From contig NZ_AP027737.1 of NCBI RefSeq assembly GCF_030296695.1, positions 2,542,001 to 2,606,000 of the forward strand: a stretch of DNA of 64,000 nt, in the 5' to 3' direction. The notes beneath the pieces were generated by a model, which saw nothing but the letters and a program-made list of their open reading frames with translations, was not told the origin of the DNA and did no database searches. The position numbers and the translations under genes were made by a program. Source of the DNA: Agromyces mangrovi. Its GTDB lineage: Bacteria > Actinomycetota > Actinomycetes > Actinomycetales > Microbacteriaceae. This document shows positions 59,154 through 64,000 of this stretch, in pieces; positions within the stretch are counted from its first letter, which is position 1, and each line of letters starts with the position of its first letter.

Positions 59154-59729
59154 TCAGGACGCGGTCGGCGCCGCCTTCGCGGGGTGGCATGCGGTGGCGG
59201 TCATGCGACCCTCGGGGTCGAGTCGTTCGAGCAGCACGCCCGCGAGCTCGTACAGGCGGTCGAGGTCGTCGGGGCCGAGCGCGTCGAGCACGTAGTGCCG
59301 CGCGGTCTCGAGGTGGCCGGGTGCGGCGTCGTCGAGCAGTTCGAGGCCCGCGTCGGTGAGGCGCGCGTTCGTGGCTCGGCGGTCCTCCGGGCAGGGGAAG
59401 CGCTCGATGAGCCCGCGCTGCTCGAGGCGCTTGGCGACGTGCGAGAGCCGGGGGAGCGTCGCGTTCGTGCGCGACGCGAGCCGCGTCATGCGCGACGTGC
59501 GGTCGGGCGATGACGCGAGCGTCATGAGCACCAGGTACTCGAAGTGCGTGATCTGGGCGTCGCGCAGCAGCTGCGCGTCGAGCACGCCCGGGAGCAGCTC
59601 GGTGAGCGCGACGAGGCGCACCCAGGCGGCCTCCTCGGTGTCCGTCATGGCCGGGTCGGTCACGGCTGGGCCGGTCGTCGCAGGGCCGGTCGCCTCGGGC
59701 ACCGTCGCGCTCGTCGTCTGCAGCTCCAT
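59154..59729 (-). CDS. MarR-family regulator
   Basis: The 191-residue protein has a MarR winged helix: QITHFEYLVLMTLASSPDRT, MTRLASRTNATLPRLSHVAK and the wing CPEDRRATNARLTDAGLELL. An N-terminal Thr/Ala/Pro-rich tail (about 30 residues) precedes it, so an internal Met (MTDTEEAAW, position about 59648) is a possible start. It is divergent from the reductase at 59816, with the palindrome GTTGACGCGTCAAC between. It probably represses both. Confidence 0.85.
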   Translation of the reverse strand: MELQTTSATVPEATGPATTGPAVTDPAMTDTEEAAWVRLVALTELLPGVLDAQLLRDAQITHFEYLVLMTLASSPDRTSRMTRLASRTNATLPRLSHVAKRLEQRGLIERFPCPEDRRATNARLTDAGLELLDDAAPGHLETARHYVLDALGPDDLDRLYELAGVLLERLDPEGRMTATACHPAKAAPTAS

Positions 59730-59747
59730 GCCGCCAGTCTAGCGAAA

Positions 59748-59761
59748 GTTGACGCGTCAAC
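59748..59761. promoter_or_regulatory. MarR operator
   Basis: GTTGACGCGTCAAC is a perfect 14-nt palindrome 19 nt upstream of the marR start. A second dyad, GTTGT-4-ACAAC, lies at 59782-59795. Confidence 0.7.
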
Positions 59762-59815
59762 CAATCTGTGTCTACTATTCAGTTGTTCCCACAACCAAAT
59801 GGACGGAGACCAGCA

Positions 59816-60391
59816 ATGACCACGGTCAGCATCATCGGCAACGGCAACATGGGCCAGGCGATCGGCGCAGTGCTCGCCGACGGCGGCACCAGCGTGCAGT
59901 ACGTGGGTCGCGAGGCCGGCCCGATCGAGGGCGACATCGTCGTGCTCGCCGTGCCCTACCCCGAGGTCGCCGCCATCATCGCGACCCACGGCGCTGCCCT
60001 CGCCGGCAAGGCCGTCGTCGACATCACCAACCCGCTCGACTTCTCGACCTTCGACTCGCTCGTCGTGCCGGCCGACTCGTCGGCCGCGGCCGAGATCGCG
60101 GCCGCACTGCCCGACTCGAAGGTGCTGAAGGCGTTCAACACGAACTTCGCCGGCACGCTCGCCGCCAAGACCGTGGGCGGCGTGCCCACGACCGTGCTCG
60201 TCGCGGGTGACGACGCCGATGCGAAGCAGGCGCTCGCCGGCGTGCTCGAGGCCGGCGGCCTCACGGTGATCGACGCGGGCGCCCTGTCGCGGGCCCGCGA
60301 GCTCGAGTCGATCGGCTTCCTGCAGCTCACGCTCGCGGTGAGCGAGCGCATCGGCTGGACCGAGGGCTTCGCCGTCGCGAAGGCCGCGTAA
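59816..60391 (+). CDS. NADPH-dependent F420-reductase-like protein
   Basis: The 191-residue protein has the N-terminal NADP-binding motif VSIIGNGNMGQAIGAVLADG, then DIVVLAVPYPEVAAIIATHG, VVDITNPLDFSTFDSLVVPA and VLKAFNTNFAGTLAAKTVGG. This is the FNO-like NADPH-dependent F420 reductase family. F420 binding is not proven by sequence; a general NADP-dependent reductase is possible. Divergent from marR, and followed by a strong terminator. Confidence 0.85.
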   Translation: MTTVSIIGNGNMGQAIGAVLADGGTSVQYVGREAGPIEGDIVVLAVPYPEVAAIIATHGAALAGKAVVDITNPLDFSTFDSLVVPADSSAAAEIAAALPDSKVLKAFNTNFAGTLAAKTVGGVPTTVLVAGDDADAKQALAGVLEAGGLTVIDAGALSRARELESIGFLQLTLAVSERIGWTEGFAVAKAA

Positions 60392-60410
60392 GGTCCGACC
60401 CGGTTCCGGG

Positions 60411-60440
60411 CGGTGGCGGGCGTCGAAGCGCCCGCCACCG
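60411..60440. terminator. Bidirectional hairpin terminator
   Basis: CGGTGGCGGGCG (60411-60422) pairs perfectly with CGCCCGCCACCG (60429-60440), 6-nt loop. It lies between the convergent reductase and MFS genes. Confidence 0.85.
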
Positions 60441-61910
60441 TCACGCGGGCGGTGCGCTCGGCGAGGCCGGCGAGACCGGCGCCTCCTCCGGCGCGCGCAG
60501 CTCCACGTCGTCGACGCGGGCGCGCGGCATCGCCACCGCGGCGAGCAGCGTGAGCACGGCCGCCACCATGACCGCGAGGAACACGGCGGATGCCGCCTGC
60601 TGGATCGCCTCGGGAGAGTCGCTGCCGAGCCCCGAGCGGGCGATGATGGCGTTCGCCACCGCGCCGAACACGGCCGCGCCGACGGCGCTGCCGATCGAGC
60701 GGGTGAACATGTTCGTGCCGGTCACGACCCCGCGCTCGTTCCACGGCACCGACGACTGCGCGGCGATGAGCGTCGGGGTCGCCACGAGGCCCATCCCGAC
60801 GCCCACGACGAAGCACGCGATGGCCGAGAGCACGGCACTCGGCGAGGCGGCGAAGAGGTACAGCATGGCCGTGCCGACGACCGTGATCGAGAGCCCGATG
60901 AACGCGGTCGGTCGGAACCCGATGCGCAGGTAGAGCCGGCCGGACTGCGACGCGGCGATCGGCCAGCCGAGCGTGAGCGCGGCGACGGCGAGCCCGGAGA
61001 CGAGCGGGGTCACGCCCGCGGAGGTCTCGAGGAAGGTCGGCACGTACGACGTGAGCCCGATGAGGGCGGCGCCCACCCCGAGCCCGATGAGCGAGGTCGT
61101 GAGGATGAGCCGGCGCTGGAAGATCCAGAGCGGCAGCACGGGCTCGGCCGCACGACGCTCGATGAACCCGAAGACGACCAGCAGCACCCCGCCGGCGCCG
61201 AACGCGACCGCGCTCTGCCACGACAGCCACGCCCAGGCCTGGCCGCCCTCGAGCAGGCCGAGGATCACGAGCGTGAGGCCCACGGTCAGCGTCGAGGCAC
61301 CGGCGATGTCGAGCCGATGCCGACGCGGCTCGAGCTGCTCGTGGTAGTTGCGGAGGAGCATCCACGCGGCGATGAGGCACAGCGGGATGTTCACGAAGAA
61401 GATCCACCGCCACGACAGGTACTCCGAGAACAGGCCGCCGAGGGTCGGCCCGACGACCGACGAGATCGCCCACACGCTCGCGAGGTAGCCCTGCGCCTTC
61501 GCCCGCTCGCGCACCGTGTAGATGTCGCCCGCGATCGTCACCGAGATCGGCATCACCGCACCGGCGCCGAACCCCTGGATCGCGCGGAACACGATGAGCG
61601 AGCCCATGTCCCACGCGAACCCGCAGAGGATCGAGCCGACGAGGAACACCCCGACGCCGAACAGCATGAGGGGCTTGCGGCCGATCGTGTCGGCGAGCTT
61701 CGCGTACACCGGCGTCGAGACGGCCTGCGCGAGCAGGTAGATCGAGAAGAGCCACGGGAACTGCGAGAACCCGCCCAGGTCGTCGACCACCGAGGGCACC
61801 GCGGTCGCGAGGATCGTCGCGTCGATCGCGATGAGCCCCGTCGACAGCATCAGGGCGATGAGGATGGGACCGCGATCGGATCGGAAGCCCACGGAAACGG
61901 TCTCGGCCAT
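60441..61910 (-). CDS. DHA2-family (EmrB/QacA-like) MFS exporter, first copy
   Basis: The 489-residue membrane protein has about 14 helices and DHA2 motifs: ATILATAVPSVVDDL (motif D1), KLADTIGRKPLMLFGVGVFL (motif A), FRAIQGFGAGAVMPISVTIA (motif B) and ISSVVGPTLGGLFSEYLSWR (motif C). It exports drugs or metabolites with proton exchange; substrate unknown. It is a tandem paralogue of the next gene and about 70 percent alike by eye. Start ATG 61910. Confidence 0.9.
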   Translation of the reverse strand: MAETVSVGFRSDRGPILIALMLSTGLIAIDATILATAVPSVVDDLGGFSQFPWLFSIYLLAQAVSTPVYAKLADTIGRKPLMLFGVGVFLVGSILCGFAWDMGSLIVFRAIQGFGAGAVMPISVTIAGDIYTVRERAKAQGYLASVWAISSVVGPTLGGLFSEYLSWRWIFFVNIPLCLIAAWMLLRNYHEQLEPRRHRLDIAGASTLTVGLTLVILGLLEGGQAWAWLSWQSAVAFGAGGVLLVVFGFIERRAAEPVLPLWIFQRRLILTTSLIGLGVGAALIGLTSYVPTFLETSAGVTPLVSGLAVAALTLGWPIAASQSGRLYLRIGFRPTAFIGLSITVVGTAMLYLFAASPSAVLSAIACFVVGVGMGLVATPTLIAAQSSVPWNERGVVTGTNMFTRSIGSAVGAAVFGAVANAIIARSGLGSDSPEAIQQAASAVFLAVMVAAVLTLLAAVAMPRARVDDVELRAPEEAPVSPASPSAPPA

Positions 61911-61973
61911 GCGCCCCCTCGTAACGATGCGAACCCTTGGTGCAACGCGACGACGGCACGCGCATTCCCGATG

Positions 61974-63395
61974 CTACGTGGAGGCCTCCAGGTCCTCCAC
62001 GCGCACGCGGGGCATCGCGATCGCCGCGCCGACGGTGAGCACCGCGGCGACGAAGGCCGCGAGGAACACGGCGCTCGACGCCTGCTGGATCGCCTCGGGC
62101 GACTCGGGCCCGCCCATCGATGCCAGCACGATCGCGTTGGCGATGGTGCCGAACACCGCCACGCCGACCGCGCTACCGATCGAGCGGGTGAAGCGGTTGG
62201 TGCCGGTGACGACCGCGCGCTCGTGCCACGGCACCGACGACTGCGCGGCGACGAGCGTCGGGGTGGTGGCGAGGCCCAGGCCGAACCCGACGAACAGGCA
62301 CGAGATCGCGGTGGTGACGGGGTTGGGCCAGGCGGATGCCACGAAGAGGGCCGCCGTGCCGAACATCGCGACCGCGAGCCCGATGAAGGCGGTCGCACGG
62401 AAGCCGATGCGGGTGTAGATCTTCGCCGACTGCGACGACGCGATCGGCCAGCCGATGCTGATGCTCGCGACCGCGAGCCCGCCGATGATCGGGCTCACGC
62501 CCGTGGTGACTTCGAGGAAGGTCGGCACGTACGAGGTGAGGCCGATGAGCGCGGCGCCGACGCCCATCGAGATGAGCGACGTGGTGAGGATGAGCCGTCG
62601 CGACAGGATCGCGATCGGCAGCACCGGCTCGGCCGCGTGCCGTTCGACGAACGCGAAGACGATGAGCATGACCGCGCCGAACCCGAATGCGGTGAGCGAC
62701 TGCCACGACGACCAGGCCCACGCCTGCCCGCCCTCGAGCAGGCCGAGGATCACGGCGGTGAGGCCGAGGGTGAGCGTGACGGCGCCGGCGACGTCGATGC
62801 GGTGCTGCCGCGGCTCGAGCTGCTCGTGGTAGAGCCGCACGATCATCCAGATCGCGACGATGCACAGCGGGATGTTCACGAAGAAGATCCACCGCCAGGT
62901 CGCGAACTCGGCGAACAGCCCGCCGAGCGTCGGGCCGACCACCGATGCGGCCGCCCAGACCGAGCCGAAGTACCCCGTGACCTTGGCGCGCTCGCGCACG
63001 TTGTACAGGTCGCCCGCGATGGTCACCGCCATCGGCATGACGGCGCCTGCGCCGAGCCCCTGCACCGCGCGGAACGCGATGAGCGCGCCCATGCTCCACG
63101 CCACGCCGCACAGGATCGACCCGACGAGGAACAGGCTGATGCCGACCAGCATGATCGACTTGCGTCCGATCGTGTCGGCGAGCTTGGAGTAGACCGGCAC
63201 GGTCACCGCCTGCGCGAGCAGGTACGCCGAGAACAGCCACGGGAACGACGCGAACCCGCCGATGTCGGCCACGATCGTCGGCACCGCCGTGGCCAGGATG
63301 GTCGCCTCGATCGCGACGAGCCCCGTCGAGAGCATCAGGGCGATGAGCACGGGGCCGCGCTGCCCGCCGAATCCCACGGTGTCCGTCGTCGTCAC
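61974..63395 (-). CDS. DHA2-family MFS exporter, second copy
   Basis: The 473-residue, 14-helix exporter has the same motifs as its neighbour (KLADTIGRKSIMLVGISLFL, VQGLGAGAVMPMAVTIAGDL, ASVVGPTLGGLFAEFATWRW). GTG 63395 follows GCGAGGAGC and gives VTTTDTVGFGGQRG; an ATG at 63431 would add 12 residues. The pair is on one strand with 63 nt between, so both probably share a transcript. Substrates unknown. Confidence 0.88.
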   Translation of the reverse strand: MTTTDTVGFGGQRGPVLIALMLSTGLVAIEATILATAVPTIVADIGGFASFPWLFSAYLLAQAVTVPVYSKLADTIGRKSIMLVGISLFLVGSILCGVAWSMGALIAFRAVQGLGAGAVMPMAVTIAGDLYNVRERAKVTGYFGSVWAAASVVGPTLGGLFAEFATWRWIFFVNIPLCIVAIWMIVRLYHEQLEPRQHRIDVAGAVTLTLGLTAVILGLLEGGQAWAWSSWQSLTAFGFGAVMLIVFAFVERHAAEPVLPIAILSRRLILTTSLISMGVGAALIGLTSYVPTFLEVTTGVSPIIGGLAVASISIGWPIASSQSAKIYTRIGFRATAFIGLAVAMFGTAALFVASAWPNPVTTAISCLFVGFGLGLATTPTLVAAQSSVPWHERAVVTGTNRFTRSIGSAVGVAVFGTIANAIVLASMGGPESPEAIQQASSAVFLAAFVAAVLTVGAAIAMPRVRVEDLEAST

Positions 63396-63456
63396 TGCGC
63401 TCCTCGCTCGTCGCCCGTACCGGTCTACCACCGGCGAGGTTGCAGGGGCGTTCGGC

Positions 63457-64000
63457 TCAGGCTGCAGCGTGCACGAGGCGCTCGACGTACGGCGTCGCGG
63501 GTGCCCGTCGCAGGTCGTCGAGCGTGCCGCGCTGGGTCACGACTCCCTGTTCGAGCACGGCGACCTCGTCGGCGATCGCCGCGTCGGCGAGGCTGTGCGT
63601 GACCAGGATCGTCGGGCCGGCGAAGCCGCGCACGTGGTCGGCGAGCTCGCGGCGCAGGTCGGCGCGCACCTCGACGTCGAGCGCCGAGAGCGGCTCGTCG
63701 AGCAGCAGCGCATCCGGGTCCGCGGCGAGTGCGCGGGCCACGGCGACGCGCTGCTGCTGGCCACCCGAGAGGGCGAGCGGATGCCTCGCGGCGAGGCCGC
63801 CCGCCCCCACACGCTCGAGCCAGCGGTCCGCCGCCTCGCGCGACGCGCGGCGCGAGGCGCCCGCCATGCGCGACGCGAACGCCACGTTGTCGCGCACGCT
63901 GAGGTGGCCGAACAGCAGGTAGTCCTGGAACACGACCCCGACGCGCCGCGCTTCGGGGGCGAGCGCGCGCCCGGTCGAGGCATCCGCCAGCACCCGATCG
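63457..64000 (-). CDS. ABC transporter ATP-binding protein, C-terminal part (cut by window end)
   Basis: The window contains about 181 residues including the Q-loop VVFQDYLLFGHL, signature LALSGGQQQRVAVARAL, Walker B ALLLDEPLSALD and H-loop TILVTHSLADA. Walker A and the true start lie beyond 64000. The GVVFQDYLLFGHLSVRDNV pattern and the LTHxxxDA end resemble ModC/CysA-type importers (molybdate or sulfate), but no TOBE domain is present and the ligand is uncertain. Confidence 0.85.
   Translation of the reverse strand, partial: DRVLADASTGRALAPEARRVGVVFQDYLLFGHLSVRDNVAFASRMAGASRRASREAADRWLERVGAGGLAARHPLALSGGQQQRVAVARALAADPDALLLDEPLSALDVEVRADLRRELADHVRGFAGPTILVTHSLADAAIADEVAVLEQGVVTQRGTLDDLRRAPATPYVERLVHAAA

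Noticed and set aside
61317..63602. Plus-strand 761-codon frame opposite the MFS exporters
   Set aside because: Composition is extremely Arg/Asp/Glu/His-rich and it mirrors two clear membrane proteins.

Overview
The window is high-GC (about 70 percent) DNA from an actinobacterium, most likely Microbacteriaceae (Agromyces- or Microbacterium-like). Supporting signs are frequent GTG starts, ATGA/GTGA start-stop overlaps, an LigB-type ATP-dependent DNA ligase, a DtxR/IdeR-type iron box, a SigJ-type sigma factor, and strong over-use of the 10-mer GAGGCATCCG and its complement. I see no rRNA, tRNA, CRISPR array, prophage or transposase.

Layout. 1-5.7 kb: end of an unknown gene, a SnoaL-like protein, a large secreted GH106-type glycosidase behind three LacI-type operators, and a thioredoxin-reductase-like flavoprotein. 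5.8-9 kb: a VapBC module inside 51-nt palindromic repeats, then a Nei/Fpg-type glycosylase, an MBL hydrolase and a NYN/PIN-like protein. 9-14.5 kb: two tandem secreted seven-repeat FG-GAP-like paralogues with an unrecognised ten-cysteine C-terminus. 14.5-30 kb: housekeeping and redox genes (NUDIX, epimerase, GNAT, dioxygenase, Zn-alcohol dehydrogenases, aldo/keto reductase), a second VapBC, a WxL-like/DUF916-like surface pair, a secreted EEP phosphatase and a DUF4097-like lipoprotein. 30-34.6 kb: small membrane proteins, EI24 protein, a glycosylase-annotated family, DNA ligase LigB. 34.7-40.7 kb: LacI regulator divergent from a rhamnose ABC importer (rhaT-P-Q-S). 40.8-54.9 kb: ACC-deaminase-like enzyme with its GntR regulator, UPF0324 transporter, TetR-controlled oxidoreductase, SigJ-type sigma factor with an SDR partner, a trans-sulfuration enzyme, DUF368 lipid-carrier transporter and a HAD phosphatase. 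55-58.7 kb: phosphonate/phosphate ABC importer (phnD-C-E-E). 58.7-64 kb: iron-box-controlled DUF1540 protein, MarR regulator with a divergent NADP-binding reductase, two tandem DHA2 exporters and the end of an ABC ATPase.

How genes work together. The operator TGAATCGATTCA occurs both before the GH106 gene and between lacI and rhaT, 35 kb apart, suggesting one regulon that cleaves rhamnosides outside the cell and imports rhamnose. Several regulators have a recognisable palindrome next to the gene they probably control (TetR twice, GntR, LysR, MarR).

Two families of non-coding palindromic repeats stand out: seven copies of a 51-nt element and four copies of a 131-132-nt element with 12-bp inverted ends and divergent interiors. 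Six genes (LysR, DUF4097-like, ligB, rhaT, acdS-like, HAD) each lack one base in a short G/C run. This looks like systematic sequencing error, and they are probably intact in the organism.
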